Source of the DNA: Dehalococcoidia bacterium
GTDB lineage: Bacteria; Chloroflexota; Dehalococcoidia; Lucifugimonadales; Lucifugimonadaceae
NCBI GenBank assembly: GCA_026421215.1
Contig: JAPKBN010000001.1
Location: 1 to 64,000, forward strand
Direction: 5' to 3'
Length of the DNA stretch: 64,000 nucleotides
Shown: positions 25,201-34,367 of the stretch, piece after piece
How the letters are laid out: the number at the start of each line of letters is the position of its first letter
How positions within the stretch are numbered: the first letter of the stretch is position 1
The notes under the pieces: generated by a model
The model's database searches: none
The model's input: only the letters and a program-made list of their open reading frames with translations
Told to the model about the DNA's origin: nothing
Translations under genes and position numbers: made by a program

Positions 25201-25414
25201 GGAAGGCATCTTCCCGGCTTACCCGGGAGAAAGGTCCATCCCGGGTCGTTCCGGCGTACTCGTACAGGAGAACTGTGCTTATTGCCCATACGACCGGATC
25301 TGTCCGGGCGGGAGAGCATGGGCATGGGAGCATAAATCTGACGATCCTGCGCTGGCGCGTTTTGTCGGGCTGGCTTCAGGAAGATCGAGCGATAGTTCAG
25401 GAGTGGATTCTTGA
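22211..25414 (+). CDS. addB: AddB-like subunit of the AddAB helicase-nuclease
   Basis: 1067 residues. The C-terminal third is a RecB-type nuclease of the AddB kind: NCPFRYFLTYE with the first cluster Cys, GIIIHDILDRF with the motif His, IDYKSGRG with catalytic Asp and Lys, LQLPIYAMAL, and CAYCPYDRIC (Cys-x2-Cys-x5-Cys), together the four Cys of the AddB iron-sulfur cluster. The N-terminal part is an SF1-helicase-like region (ITIVLPSFHSAFFMRRRL) in which I see no Walker A GxGKT, so it is probably a non-ATPase scaffold that may recognise Chi. AddAB resects double-strand breaks for RecA loading. The stop overlaps the addA start (TTGA). Confidence 0.88.
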   Translation: MTSREHRQRWVPLGERLIEALWDEIAAARSDDPLSPITIVLPSFHSAFFMRRRLASDGPLFNVQFLRVEDLADALAGPADPRPPLSRLRASEIIHAVANDETIVLPEAFGRIRGQDSFQRALHRTLDDLDASGVGPAIVAGTDGGPTGWKFTSAVLGLFARYRERAGIFASASDVAARAAESVRANVASLDRFGLIVLALIEEPAAQHSELITALLGRPATRVVIGATGDHDSDRLLWQAPGVLTSPDAEVDSLTRSGSNECRLVSTPDVAEEARWIVGDVLAAARGGTRFARIGVFFEEPSYGARLTGAFQLSGVPVSGPSPVTLANTSGGRWIRGLLAFLDRPGSTDQTGEGDSRFARDRMAAWVTGSHVVAADGKPAAGAAWDVISRRAGVVAGVESWDRRLGEHARRLRVRAEKAARQDEDDDASRSAWITEANESERLREFVAQLASEQLPVERNASWGGFVTWLKALQKRYGRAPTLEPDRDEAGQALNSALDAISDLDSINLPSPTFQRFRRTLEQELDRPLSRVGRLGSGVFVAPLRQAVGCDFDLIYVVGMAEGSYPAIGSEDPLLPDIVRNGIPGLKTLRDDRASARRRYLTALGSAPKRVLVWPRSQPGATRQVWPSRWFRETAETVHGKPLPTNLLDTENGPIEIVPTPTRQTSETWPADRYEYELKSLAAWGANGGNPEDHFLFTAPGETLSSSRDLERGRFQTNQLTQWDGAVGPNVGHGETWSAGSLTGVASSTRFETWANCPFRYFLTYEIGVEPTETPEAAETLSALDRGIIIHDILDRFVKDTLTQRATSAATDAERLQQIANGQFDEFERNGLIGRPVLWRLEKERIKRGLLDFLDVHRSRIDERGQRPVATELGFGDGTEIPAVSLKLPGGRTVRFRGWIDRVDVSSDGSAATVIDYKSGRGSRFSRIANDPVDGGKHLQLPIYAMALKGWRPEIESIAAEFWFVMDSGGSKTVGTSLEIATPRFEEVIDQIVSGIQEGIFPAYPGERSIPGRSGVLVQENCAYCPYDRICPGGRAWAWEHKSDDPALARFVGLASGRSSDSSGVDS

Positions 25415-28400
25415 CGACGATTGACCAGGCTGCCCGGCACCGCATCGTCAATGATTTGGACACAACATTGTTCGTGGAAGCCGGCGCTGGCACTGGGAAG
25501 ACGACAGCACTTGTCGGTCGGGTGACGGCGCTGCTCAAAAGCGGCGTTCCGGTCAACAATCTGGTCGTAATAACCTTCACGCGCGCAGCGGCCGCCGAGC
25601 TCCGAGAGCGCGTGCGGCTCAACGTTACTGCGGCACGCGATGAGGCGTACATCGGTGGCGCCGAACGTGAAAAGTTGGATACGGCCGTTCGTGAGATTGA
25701 TTTCGCCGTAATACAGACCATCGATTCCTTCGCACTATCGATGCTCCGTGAACGGCCGTTGGAGGCCGGGCTACCTCCCGTGATTGAACCCGTCGACGAG
25801 GTTCAGGCCGAGCTCGACTTCGATGATGCCTGGTCGCGTTGGTTGGACGAACAACCGGATACGGGTGAATTCGCCTCGGCCATCGCAACGGCGTTTCGGC
25901 TTGGTCTAGAGTCTCCGCTTGGAGATCTAACCGACACAGCCCGCCAACTGCACAACAACTACCACCTGGTCGAGAAACACGATTTCAAGGAACCGGGTGA
26001 TGTCCCCCTCCTAGCAGGAAAAGAGATTGTTGCCGCCAGCAGGTGGTTGCCCGAAATGGCGCGTTTATGCCGACTTCCCGAGGGAGACAAACTGACCGCA
26101 AGCCTGGAGGCCTTCAAAACGATCGCCGACCGGCTGGAACAAATCGGGCCCGACAGTGAGGACGCCGACTGGCTGTTGGCCAGCTCGAATACCAAGATCT
26201 CACAAACCGGTGGAAAGCAGACAGACTGGGACGACGATGAGTCGGGTGTCAACGCCTGTAAATCAATTAAAGCGTCCCTGAAGAATCTCCAAAACCAGCT
26301 GAGTGTTGAACTCGCCGACCGGCGACGCCACGCCGTCGGGGATCTACTCGGCCCTCTGAAGGGGTTCGTTACCGGGTACGCCGAGAAGCGACGAAACACC
26401 GGTAGGGCCGAGTTTCACGACATGTTGACGTGGGCAGTGGCGCTCCTGCAGGACGACGACGCCCGCAGACATTTCCAGGAGCGATATACGCACGTCCTGG
26501 TAGACGAGTTCCAGGACACTGACCCGCTACAGGTAGAACTGGTTCGGGCCCTTACCGATCGTGACGGTGTCGGCTCTCCGAGCCCGGGCGCGTTGTTCGT
26601 CGTCGGAGACCCAAAACAGTCAATCTACCGCTTCCGACACGCCGATCTTCCGACGTTGAATCAACTTCGTTCCGAGCCACATGTAAACCTAACTATGATC
26701 ACCCAGAACTTCCGTTCCAACACCTCTCTGGTTGGCTGGGTCAATCACATATTTGGCCACTGGATGGACGGTAAAGGCAGCCCGTACCAGGCCAACTATG
26801 TGGCGCTTGAGAGCGATATCGCCCCACCCGATGCCGAGCCGCTATTTGGCGTGCATATAGCCGGGGAGCCGTTAGATGAGGAGCGAATCGAAACAGTGCG
26901 CCGAAGGGAAATGGCGGACCTTGCGCGCGTTGCTCGTGAGGTCGGAAACGGACAGTGGACGGTGCGGGATGGCCACGAGATGCGGGCGTCGAATTTCGGC
27001 GACCTGTGCATCCTTTTCCCGCGTCGAACGTCATTGCCCCTGCTGGAACGGGCGCTCGAAGATTCCGATGTGCCGTACACGGCATCTGGCAATTCTCTCG
27101 TGTTCGTTACGGAGGATGTCAGAGACCTTTTAAGCGCTTTGACGGCCATTGATGACCCAACGGACCAGGTTGCCGTTGTGGCGACGCTCCGATCAGCAGC
27201 ATACGCGTGTTCTGACGCAGATCTATGGGCTTGGGCACAGGGCCGGCACAGTTTTAATTACCTGGAGGGCAGCCCTGGCCCCGACGGACCCATAGCAAGA
27301 GCATTCAATTCTTTGAGGACGTTGCATAATGAGCGCTTGGATACGTCGCCCGGAGCGCTGATCGAGCGTTTCGTCCGGGAACGAAGACTGCGTGAGTTGG
27401 CCCTCGCCGGGGGGCGAGCCGAGGAGCGATGGTCGCGTATCCAGTTCCTCGCCGAGACGGCGTTACGCCTAGCCGACGCGGGCCGCCCATCGCTCCGTGA
27501 TTTTGTGCTCTGGGCGAGACAGCAGGCCGAGCGGGATGTACGAGTGCCAGATGTGGCATCTAACGAGCGATCCGATGTCGTCCGGGTTATGACAGTGCAC
27601 GCGGCAAAAGGACTCGAATTCCCGATCGTGATACTAACTGGCCTGAACTCAGGCAATCAAAATCACACCGAGAAGGCAATGTTTGATCACAGCACCGGGG
27701 CCACTTCGAGCATCGGCGTAAGAATGGGATCGGCAAGCGCCCCATTCGAGACAGGTGGTTTTGATGCGCTCCGGGATCAAGAGAAGAACGCCGGAGATAT
27801 GGAAAATGTTCGTCTCATGTACGTTGCGGCCACACGAGCTAAGGACCACCTGGTCGTCAGCACCTACCGGAAGGTCAACGATAAAACATCCTCCGCTGCG
27901 GTGTTCGCCGAACTTTCGGAAGACGTCCCACAAATGTGGTCTCCTGTCATTCCGGTTCCAGAGCCCCCCAACGCCGGTGGGTCTGTTGCGGAACCTACAC
28001 ATAAGGTGGTTATGTTGGACAATCCAGATGCGTGGGAACGCGAACGAGATGCGATGATTCGCCAAATGTCCGACTCACAGATAGTCTCGGCGTCCTCACT
28101 CCATGACGCGGCAGATCCCGTCGAAGACGCCAAGAAAGGAGACGAGCAGGTCGAATCAGATCCCTGGAGACGGGGGCGTGCGGCGAGTTCAATCGGGCGT
28201 GCTGTACACGCCGTTCTGCAGGACATTGATCTAACCGATCCATCTACAGCCGAACTCGGTGTGCTGGCGGCCAAACACTCGCGAGCACACGATGTCGCAG
28301 GTTTCGAAAAGGAGATCTTTAGACTGGCGCATGCAACTCTTGAAACACCTGTGATGCAACGCGCCGGAGAGGCGCTGGCGAAGGGCCGGGCGTGGCGCGA

Positions 28401-28743
28401 ATCATACGTCAGTGCTCCGGTTGGCGACTCGGGTTTGATCCTGGAGGGGTACGTGGACCTAGTGTTTGAGGATGATGGATCGCTGGTGATCGTCGACTAC
28501 AAGACTGATCGGACGACCGGTGCCGCCAAGGCATATGAGCTGCAACTGGGAGCGTACGTCGCCGCCGTCAGGAAGGCGACAGGACTCGCTGTCAGTGAGG
28601 CCGTTCTGGTGTTTTCACGGCAGGCTTCCGAAGCGCTGAAGAATAGCTCCAGCCTTGAGGATGCACAACACAGTGTTTCCGACCTCGATCAGGCCGCGGA
28701 CCTAGCTATCAAACGAGCTGAAGAAAGGTCGTCCGCCGAATGA
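25411..28743 (+). CDS. addA: AddA-like helicase-nuclease subunit
   Basis: 1110 residues, a UvrD/RecB-type superfamily 1 helicase with a C-terminal nuclease. Motifs in order: I EAGAGTGKTTALVGRV, Ia VVITFTRAAAAELRERV, II LVDEFQDTDPLQ, III FVVGDPKQSIYRFRHAD, IV NFRSN, V VMTVHAAKGLEFPIVIL, VI RLMYVAATRAKDHLVVS. The nuclease has SIGRAVHAVLQDI (His), VIVDYKTDRT (Asp and Lys) and LQLGAYVAAV. Start is TTG 25411 overlapping the addB stop, with AGGAG seven bases upstream. AddA supplies the 3'-5' motor and one nuclease of the break-resection complex. A serine protease gene follows with a four-base overlap. Confidence 0.92.
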   Translation: MTTIDQAARHRIVNDLDTTLFVEAGAGTGKTTALVGRVTALLKSGVPVNNLVVITFTRAAAAELRERVRLNVTAARDEAYIGGAEREKLDTAVREIDFAVIQTIDSFALSMLRERPLEAGLPPVIEPVDEVQAELDFDDAWSRWLDEQPDTGEFASAIATAFRLGLESPLGDLTDTARQLHNNYHLVEKHDFKEPGDVPLLAGKEIVAASRWLPEMARLCRLPEGDKLTASLEAFKTIADRLEQIGPDSEDADWLLASSNTKISQTGGKQTDWDDDESGVNACKSIKASLKNLQNQLSVELADRRRHAVGDLLGPLKGFVTGYAEKRRNTGRAEFHDMLTWAVALLQDDDARRHFQERYTHVLVDEFQDTDPLQVELVRALTDRDGVGSPSPGALFVVGDPKQSIYRFRHADLPTLNQLRSEPHVNLTMITQNFRSNTSLVGWVNHIFGHWMDGKGSPYQANYVALESDIAPPDAEPLFGVHIAGEPLDEERIETVRRREMADLARVAREVGNGQWTVRDGHEMRASNFGDLCILFPRRTSLPLLERALEDSDVPYTASGNSLVFVTEDVRDLLSALTAIDDPTDQVAVVATLRSAAYACSDADLWAWAQGRHSFNYLEGSPGPDGPIARAFNSLRTLHNERLDTSPGALIERFVRERRLRELALAGGRAEERWSRIQFLAETALRLADAGRPSLRDFVLWARQQAERDVRVPDVASNERSDVVRVMTVHAAKGLEFPIVILTGLNSGNQNHTEKAMFDHSTGATSSIGVRMGSASAPFETGGFDALRDQEKNAGDMENVRLMYVAATRAKDHLVVSTYRKVNDKTSSAAVFAELSEDVPQMWSPVIPVPEPPNAGGSVAEPTHKVVMLDNPDAWERERDAMIRQMSDSQIVSASSLHDAADPVEDAKKGDEQVESDPWRRGRAASSIGRAVHAVLQDIDLTDPSTAELGVLAAKHSRAHDVAGFEKEIFRLAHATLETPVMQRAGEALAKGRAWRESYVSAPVGDSGLILEGYVDLVFEDDGSLVIVDYKTDRTTGAAKAYELQLGAYVAAVRKATGLAVSEAVLVFSRQASEALKNSSSLEDAQHSVSDLDQAADLAIKRAEERSSAE

Positions 28744-29645
28744 GAGTGTTTCCTCTGCTCCCGCGGATCTTGATCGGCACTCGGACCATATTCGCGATAA
28801 TCGCGCCCGTTATTGTCCTGATTGCAGCGGCTTGTGGCGGCGGATTGAGCGACGAAGATCTGAGACTGACGATCGCCGAGGCCCAACAGGCTGCGGTGGA
28901 AGAGGCCGTGTCTACTGCAATCGCCGGAATACCGGCCGTGCCCACCCCTGCGCCAACAGCCACACCACAACCCATCGCCACGCCAGCCCCAACAGCCACG
29001 CCCGGTCCGAACTTCGCACGCATCTACCGGGAGCAGGTGTTTGGCGTATTCCAGATCGATACCGAGGGCAACAAGGGCTCCGCATGGCTCATCGACGAAG
29101 GCGTGCTCGTGACAAATCAACACGTGGTCGGCGATAACTCGGTTGTCCTTGTCAGGCAAGCCATCGACGTGCCGTTCCAGGCGGTGGTGGCGACCACTGA
29201 TTCCGAAAGGGACCTTGCGTTGCTGTTCTTCGATCCAGCCGCTACGAATTCTCTCCCAATGCTCACTGGCTCACTGACGGCCGACGACATCGCAGAGCCG
29301 TTGATGGCGCTTGGTTACTCAGAAGGCTCTCCTAAGCCGGACGGATCCGTTGGAGCGGCGCGCGTAAAGATGGGTGTCTTATCCCAGATGATCGACCTCG
29401 GTCCTGTCGGTATCAACCTGACTATGGATGCCGCCATCGACCCGGGTGAAAGCGGCGGACCCGTATTGAACAAGTACGGCGAAGTAGTCGGCATGAACCG
29501 CGGTATCCGGGTTACAACTCCGGACGGCAGCAGCCCGGTTTTCGGGACTTTCTTCGCCCTGCATGTTGACGACATCAAGTTCTGGTACGAGACGATCAGG
29601 ACAATCCTGTCCCAGGCCCCAACGCTTGCGCCGACCGGTCCCTAG
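28740..29645 (+). CDS. Secreted trypsin-like serine protease lipoprotein
   Basis: 301 residues. A signal sequence ends in a lipobox (IAAAC, Cys32), so the mature protein would be lipid-anchored. A short helical part is followed by a Pro/Thr/Ala-rich linker (about 66-90), then a chymotrypsin-fold domain with His128 (TNQHVV), Asp158 (SERDLALL) and Ser238 (DPGESGGPV), a full catalytic triad like DegP/HtrA proteases but with no PDZ domain. The ATG overlaps the addA stop (ATGA), so it is translated from the addBA transcript; that link is unexpected for an extracytoplasmic protease. It ends tail to tail with the MFS gene, sharing four bases. Confidence 0.88.
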   Translation: MRVFPLLPRILIGTRTIFAIIAPVIVLIAAACGGGLSDEDLRLTIAEAQQAAVEEAVSTAIAGIPAVPTPAPTATPQPIATPAPTATPGPNFARIYREQVFGVFQIDTEGNKGSAWLIDEGVLVTNQHVVGDNSVVLVRQAIDVPFQAVVATTDSERDLALLFFDPAATNSLPMLTGSLTADDIAEPLMALGYSEGSPKPDGSVGAARVKMGVLSQMIDLGPVGINLTMDAAIDPGESGGPVLNKYGEVVGMNRGIRVTTPDGSSPVFGTFFALHVDDIKFWYETIRTILSQAPTLAPTGP

Positions 29646-31018
29646 ACGGTACGTATTTTCGGGTACGCCAGTAACGCCAGGACAACGATCGCCAGGCACA
29701 TCCCACCCAAAACCAGGTACCCGGCAGATACTCCGGCACTATCCGCTGCCGCTCCGGCGATGATACCGGCGACGGGCGCAAGCGCCGTGTCCAGAAGCGT
29801 GGCCGAGACGATTCTCCCGCGCAGATGGTCCGGCGTGTTTTCGAGCAGTGTCGTGGTATTAGCGGACCTGAAAACGGTCTGTGAAATGCCGATCGCGATG
29901 ATGAGCGGGAACACCATCACGAGCATGCTCACACCGGCGAACAGGAGCAATGTCACACCGTAAGCAGTCGCCGAACTAAGCATGATCACGCCCTTGCGGC
30001 GCAGATCCACCCGGGACGCCATGTAGAAGCCACCGGTGATCCCGCCGACACCGCCAACCGCCATGATGAATCCCATAATCGCAGCGTCACGCCCCAGTTC
30101 ATCCACGACAAGGGCAGGTAGCAGTGTCTGGTGTGAGAATCCAAACGCGAGCGGCCCAAGTCCGAGCAAAACAAGCGCCAGAACAAGGCGGTTCGTGGCT
30201 ATGTAACGAAACCCCTCGATCAACTGGCCGACCAGTGATCCGTGTTTAGCAAGGACGCTGATCGGGGGCATAGCAACGCGTGTCGTGGTCCAGATCACTA
30301 TTCCGTACGCGATGGTGGACCCGGCGTAAGCCGGTCCAACGCCCCATACAGCGATAACAACTCCGATGATCGCCGGTCCTATCAATCGCGTTGCGTTAAT
30401 GGCGATTGAGTTCAGCGCCACTGCGTTTAACAGTTGTTCTTTGGGAATCAACTGAGGAATTATCGACGTGCGCACGGGTTGGTTCATCGCCATCCCTGAG
30501 CCGAGCAGAAACGCGAGCACGTATATGTGCCACATTTCGACCCATCCGCCTATAACGATGATGGCCATGGCCGCGTTCAACAGCAGGCTCCACACCTGGA
30601 TGATGATCAGGAGCCGCTTCCGATCCCACCGATCTGCCGCAACTCCTCCGAATAACCCGATTAACAACATCGGAACGGCCCGTGCCACGTTCACACCGGC
30701 TACCGCAAGTGATGACCCGGTAAGTTCAAATACGAGCCAGCTGCGCGCAACGAGGTCGGCGTGCATAGCAGTGGCGGCTCCGACCTGTCCGAACCACAAG
30801 TATCTGAAATTACGCTCGGTTAGTGACGCGAATGATCTCGACAGACTCGACGGAATGAGGCGCGCCGCACCCGTGCGGGAAGCGGCTGAAGACTCACTAT
30901 CTGCGATGTCGGGTCTGCCCAATTCATTCCCTGGCCGATGCCCACCGATAGCCATCTCTACCGTTTGGGCAAGAGAAGCGCTGCAATGGTTGTGAGCGTG
31001 TGTGGCCGAATGGTACAC
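29642..31018 (-). CDS. MFS transporter, EntS-like exporter group
   Basis: 458 residues with about twelve membrane helices. The N-terminal helix region has FRYLWFGQVGAATAMHADLVARSWLVFELTG, listed here as FRYLWFGQVG and ARSWLVFELTG, and the loop GGVAADRWDRKRLL matches the MFS signature between helices 2 and 3; LENTPDHLRGRIVS is the corresponding second-half loop. These are features of the MFS_3 group, which exports siderophores or drugs. The first 55 residues are polar and may be mis-assigned: an internal ATG at 30955 would remove 21 of them. The stop overlaps that of the convergent protease gene. Confidence 0.86.
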   Translation of the reverse strand: MYHSATHAHNHCSASLAQTVEMAIGGHRPGNELGRPDIADSESSAASRTGAARLIPSSLSRSFASLTERNFRYLWFGQVGAATAMHADLVARSWLVFELTGSSLAVAGVNVARAVPMLLIGLFGGVAADRWDRKRLLIIIQVWSLLLNAAMAIIVIGGWVEMWHIYVLAFLLGSGMAMNQPVRTSIIPQLIPKEQLLNAVALNSIAINATRLIGPAIIGVVIAVWGVGPAYAGSTIAYGIVIWTTTRVAMPPISVLAKHGSLVGQLIEGFRYIATNRLVLALVLLGLGPLAFGFSHQTLLPALVVDELGRDAAIMGFIMAVGGVGGITGGFYMASRVDLRRKGVIMLSSATAYGVTLLLFAGVSMLVMVFPLIIAIGISQTVFRSANTTTLLENTPDHLRGRIVSATLLDTALAPVAGIIAGAAADSAGVSAGYLVLGGMCLAIVVLALLAYPKIRTV

Positions 31019-31174
31019 CAGCGACGCGCGGGGTCGAAGCAGCTAACCATCTAAACGCATAACGGGTAGACATTCTTTACGGAAATTAACGATTCTTTGC
31101 CCCGCCATCGTTAGACTTGTCTCTAATCGACCAGTGAGTCGATAAGTGATATTTCTTCGCAGAAAAGGTAACTA

Positions 31175-31984
31175 TTGCGCATTTACGCGGCTGAAGTCGT
31201 TGGAACATTCCTGCTAGTGCTTTTCGGCACCGGCGCGGTCGCGTCCGCCGTGCTCACCGGTGCACACCAGGGATTGTGGCAGATAGCAGTTGTATGGGGT
31301 TTCGGCGTGACGCTGGCTATTTACGCCACGGCCACGATATCTGGCGCACATCTGAACCCGGCGGTGACACTGGCGTTCGCCATTTTCAGGCCCCATCAAT
31401 TTCAGAGGAAACTTCTCCCCGGTTATTGGGCCGCTCAACTGGTCGGCGGGGTGCTCGCAGGACTGGTCATTCTTGTAACGTTTGGGCCGTTTATCGACCG
31501 ATTTGAGGACGATCGCGGGCTCGTTCGCGGTGAGTCAGGCAGTGAACACTCGGCCATGGTATTCGGCGAGTACTTCCCCAACCCGGATATTTTTGGCACC
31601 GACTCGGTGGCTCACGACCTCGTGTCCCCACTTGCTGCGATGGGCGTCGAGGCGCTTGGGACCGGGATCTTGGTGTTGATCATCTTTGCACTTGTGGACC
31701 CGCGTAACGGCCGGCCAGCCGGCAAGATGACGGCGTTATTTATCGGTTTCACCGTCGCCGTGTTGATCTCGCTTTTCGCTCCGATAACGCAGGGTGGATG
31801 GAATCCAGCGCGTGACTTCGGGCCGCGCATAGTGGCGTACTTCGCCGGTTGGGAAGACATCGCAATCCCAGGGCCGCGCGACGGGTTCTGGATTTACATA
31901 ATCGGGCCATTAATCGGCGGACCAATCGGAGCTGCCATCTACGACTACGTCTTACGTCCTGCGTCGCCGGAAGAAACCGAGTAG
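31175..31984 (+). CDS. Aquaporin-family channel, glycerol-facilitator type
   Basis: 269 residues, six helices plus two re-entrant loops. First pore motif is SGAHLNPAVT and second is GGWNPARDFGPR; the Asp after the second NPAR is characteristic of GlpF-type aquaglyceroporins, so glycerol or other small polyols are the likely cargo. The loop between helices 3 and 4 is long and acidic (about 105-150). Start is TTG at 31175 with AAAGGTAA just upstream. No glycerol kinase is adjacent. Confidence 0.92.
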   Translation: MRIYAAEVVGTFLLVLFGTGAVASAVLTGAHQGLWQIAVVWGFGVTLAIYATATISGAHLNPAVTLAFAIFRPHQFQRKLLPGYWAAQLVGGVLAGLVILVTFGPFIDRFEDDRGLVRGESGSEHSAMVFGEYFPNPDIFGTDSVAHDLVSPLAAMGVEALGTGILVLIIFALVDPRNGRPAGKMTALFIGFTVAVLISLFAPITQGGWNPARDFGPRIVAYFAGWEDIAIPGPRDGFWIYIIGPLIGGPIGAAIYDYVLRPASPEETE

Positions 31985-32163
31985 GGCCGTCGGGCTTTTA
32001 TTTTGACGATGAGAGCAGGCCTCATGACGGTTCGCAAACTCATCTCAAACACTTAAACACCGATAGACTGTCGTTCATCACGCTCTGCCCTGTTCCCAGA
32101 CCTCGGGACGGAGCGAAATGAGTACCCATAATTTGGGTCAAATCACGAACGGAGAACATCTAT

Positions 32164-32934
32164 ATGGGATCTCGCGGCGGACTGTTGAAGGAAAAACTTC
32201 AAGCCGGCGAAACGGTCATCGGTCCTTTCGTCATCGTGCCGTCGATGACCATGATCGACACACTCGGTTATGCGGGAATGGACTTCTGCATCATCGACTC
32301 TGAACATGGTCCGATCAGTATGGAGACGGCTGCGGACATGGTTATCGCAGCGGACGGCACCGATGTTGCGCCGATCATCCGTGTCGGTGATAACGATGAG
32401 CGACTCATTCTTCGTGCGTTGGATATCGGATCATCTGGCGTGCAGGTACCCCAGATCAACGACCCGGATGATGCCCGGAAGCTCGTCAACTCCGCCAAGT
32501 ACTCGCCGAGCGGGGAACGAGGGCTTTCGATATTCACACGCGCCGGTGACTATTTCAAAGACGGCGCGCCCGGCCACACAGATCGTCAGAACGAAGAAAC
32601 GGTCGTTATTGGTCATATCGAGGGCAAGCGCGGGCTGGACAATCTGGATGAGATCATGGAAGTGGACGGCATCGACGTCTACTTTCTGGGCCCGTACGAC
32701 ATCTCTCAGTCGCTGGGCATCCCCGGCGACGTACGAAACCCGATCGTCGAAGAGGCTCTAGTTGAGGCTTGCGGCAAGGCTAAAGAGGCCGGCAAGTCGG
32801 TCGGTTCATATGCACGTGACATAGATATGGGCCGCTGGCTTCTAAGCAACGGCGTGCAATATCTGGCGTATAACGTGGATGCCACCGTTTACATGGAAGC
32901 CTGTGAACGGATTATGGGTGAGTTGCGGGCCTGA
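32164..32934 (+). CDS. HpcH/HpaI-family class II aldolase
   Basis: 256 residues of the HpcH/HpaI aldolase family, metal-dependent enzymes that reversibly split 4-hydroxy-2-oxoacids into pyruvate and an aldehyde. Visible: GYAGMDFCIIDSEHGP with the catalytic His, VGDNDERLILRALDIGSSGV with the substrate Arg region, GHIEGKRGLDN with metal Glu, and YFLGPYDISQSLG with metal Asp. The family includes HpaI and 2-keto-3-deoxy-sugar-acid aldolases, products that enolase-type dehydratases make; the divergent neighbour at 33-34 kb is such a dehydratase. GGAGAAC lies upstream of the ATG. A shared terminator sits between it and that convergent gene. Confidence 0.88.
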   Translation: MGSRGGLLKEKLQAGETVIGPFVIVPSMTMIDTLGYAGMDFCIIDSEHGPISMETAADMVIAADGTDVAPIIRVGDNDERLILRALDIGSSGVQVPQINDPDDARKLVNSAKYSPSGERGLSIFTRAGDYFKDGAPGHTDRQNEETVVIGHIEGKRGLDNLDEIMEVDGIDVYFLGPYDISQSLGIPGDVRNPIVEEALVEACGKAKEAGKSVGSYARDIDMGRWLLSNGVQYLAYNVDATVYMEACERIMGELRA

Positions 32935-32946
32935 GTCTGAAATGCT

Positions 32947-32975
32947 GACGGATGGGACTCCGCGTCCCATCCGTC
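32947..32975. terminator. Bidirectional hairpin terminator between convergent genes
   Basis: A perfect 11-bp stem (32947-32957 with 32965-32975; core CGGATGGGA) with loop CTCCGCG. Neither side has a long T tract, but it sits exactly between two convergent stop codons. Confidence 0.6.
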
Positions 32976-32982
32976 TAAACGC

Positions 32983-34029
32983 CTAGAGCATATCTTCGTT
33001 CAGATGAACACCAAACCCGGGCGCGTCCGAGGGTGCGATGTAACCGTTCTCGGCCGTCGGCTCGCCAATCCACAGATCATCGCGATCGCCGTCGCGTGTC
33101 CCCGGTAACACCTCCGCCAGGTCCATACAGCCAGAAGCGGCGATCAGATGGAGGCCCCACACCTCCCCTCCACGATGGGGAGCGACAGGGATACCCGCCT
33201 CAGCGGCGACATTCAGTATTCGTAGACCCGCCGTGATGCCTCCGCACCAGGTTATGTCCGGTTGCCACAGGTCAAGCGCGCCTACTCTTGCGATCTCGGC
33301 GAACCCGAAGTGAGTAAACTCGTGCTCCCCACCGGCAATCAGGACAGGCGCGGCAACAGAACGGAGTTGCGCCTGTGCGTCTAGCTCATCCGGCGTACAA
33401 ACGTCCTCAAACCAGTAGATATTAAACGGCTTCAGTAGCTCGGTCATACGCGTCGTGACTGTTGAATCCCACGACATGTAAGTGTCGATCATCACCAGTC
33501 CATCGCCGCCCATCACTTCACGGGCGATGGTCGCACGCTCTACCGCTGAATCGTAATCGGCCTCCTCGGTCCACCTGTGCGGGAATTTGGTGGCTGTGAA
33601 GCCAAGTTCGCCGTACCAGGACTGGTCAGCCCCGGTGGCATAGGAACGGATGTTGCCCTTGCTCGCGCCACCAAGCAGATCGTAGACCGGCTTTGCTTCG
33701 GCCTTACCAAGTGCGTCCCACAGCGCAAGGTCCAGTCCAGACAGCGCCATCACGGCGACGCCTTTTCGCCCGTACGGCAGAGACTCCGCATACACGTGGT
33801 CCCAAATGGTCGATATGTCGTCTACCGAACCCAATTCGCTACCAACAACCAGTTCGGAGAAGTGCCGGTTGACCACTTCTACGGCTGCCCGACCACCGCC
33901 TCCGTACCCAAACCCGGTCACACCGGCGTCCGTCTCGACCCGGACAACGATCTGCCAGAAATGGGTGCGCCAAGAGGCAGGTACGTTGCGGTAGTTCGGG
34001 TAGACAGCTGAAATGGCGGTGATCTTCAA
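32983..34029 (-). CDS. Mandelate racemase/enolase superfamily enzyme, K-x-P-H type
   Basis: 348 residues. Capping domain starts MKITAISAVYP; the barrel has Lys148-Phe-Pro-His151 at the second strand, Asp182 (MIDTYMSW), Glu208 (WFEDVCTP) and Glu235 (GGEHEF) as likely metal ligands, Asp258 (QPDITWCGG) and His285 (PHRGGEVW) as the possible base dyad. The K-F-P-H motif resembles L-rhamnonate-dehydratase-like enzymes and differs from the three at 51-54.5 kb, so the chemistry is probably acid-sugar dehydration. With the convergent HpcH aldolase it could form a dehydratase-aldolase route producing pyruvate; that pairing is inference. Confidence 0.85.
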   Translation of the reverse strand: MKITAISAVYPNYRNVPASWRTHFWQIVVRVETDAGVTGFGYGGGGRAAVEVVNRHFSELVVGSELGSVDDISTIWDHVYAESLPYGRKGVAVMALSGLDLALWDALGKAEAKPVYDLLGGASKGNIRSYATGADQSWYGELGFTATKFPHRWTEEADYDSAVERATIAREVMGGDGLVMIDTYMSWDSTVTTRMTELLKPFNIYWFEDVCTPDELDAQAQLRSVAAPVLIAGGEHEFTHFGFAEIARVGALDLWQPDITWCGGITAGLRILNVAAEAGIPVAPHRGGEVWGLHLIAASGCMDLAEVLPGTRDGDRDDLWIGEPTAENGYIAPSDAPGFGVHLNEDML

Positions 34030-34367
34030 GTGGCGTACCTCTCCAGTGATGCTTTGTAATCAATCGCGCTCGGCAAATGAACCGAGCAGGCCACTGGAGA
34101 TTTTGCATCAGTATGGCCCGATGTGCTCGCTTATGAGACTTGCGAACACGGACATGCAGGCACAGCGATATCACAAAATAGGAACCTACAAGTAGCAGAT
34201 CCCTATAAATATCTTCAGGCGGATAACGCACAGATCCGCATGACGCCACCGAACCAGAAAGGACCTGTGGTCGGTTACTGCCGGTCCGATCCCTGAGATA
34301 GCGCGGAGGTGCCGGTTGCCCATTCATGTTGTCGCGCGTCTCTCACCCACGTCGATCAATCTCGTTG
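34030..34367. other. Spacer between the enolase paralog and the lipoprotein gene
   Basis: No supported gene on either strand; the frames present have no SD or recognisable domain. I see no clear hairpin. Confidence 0.4.
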
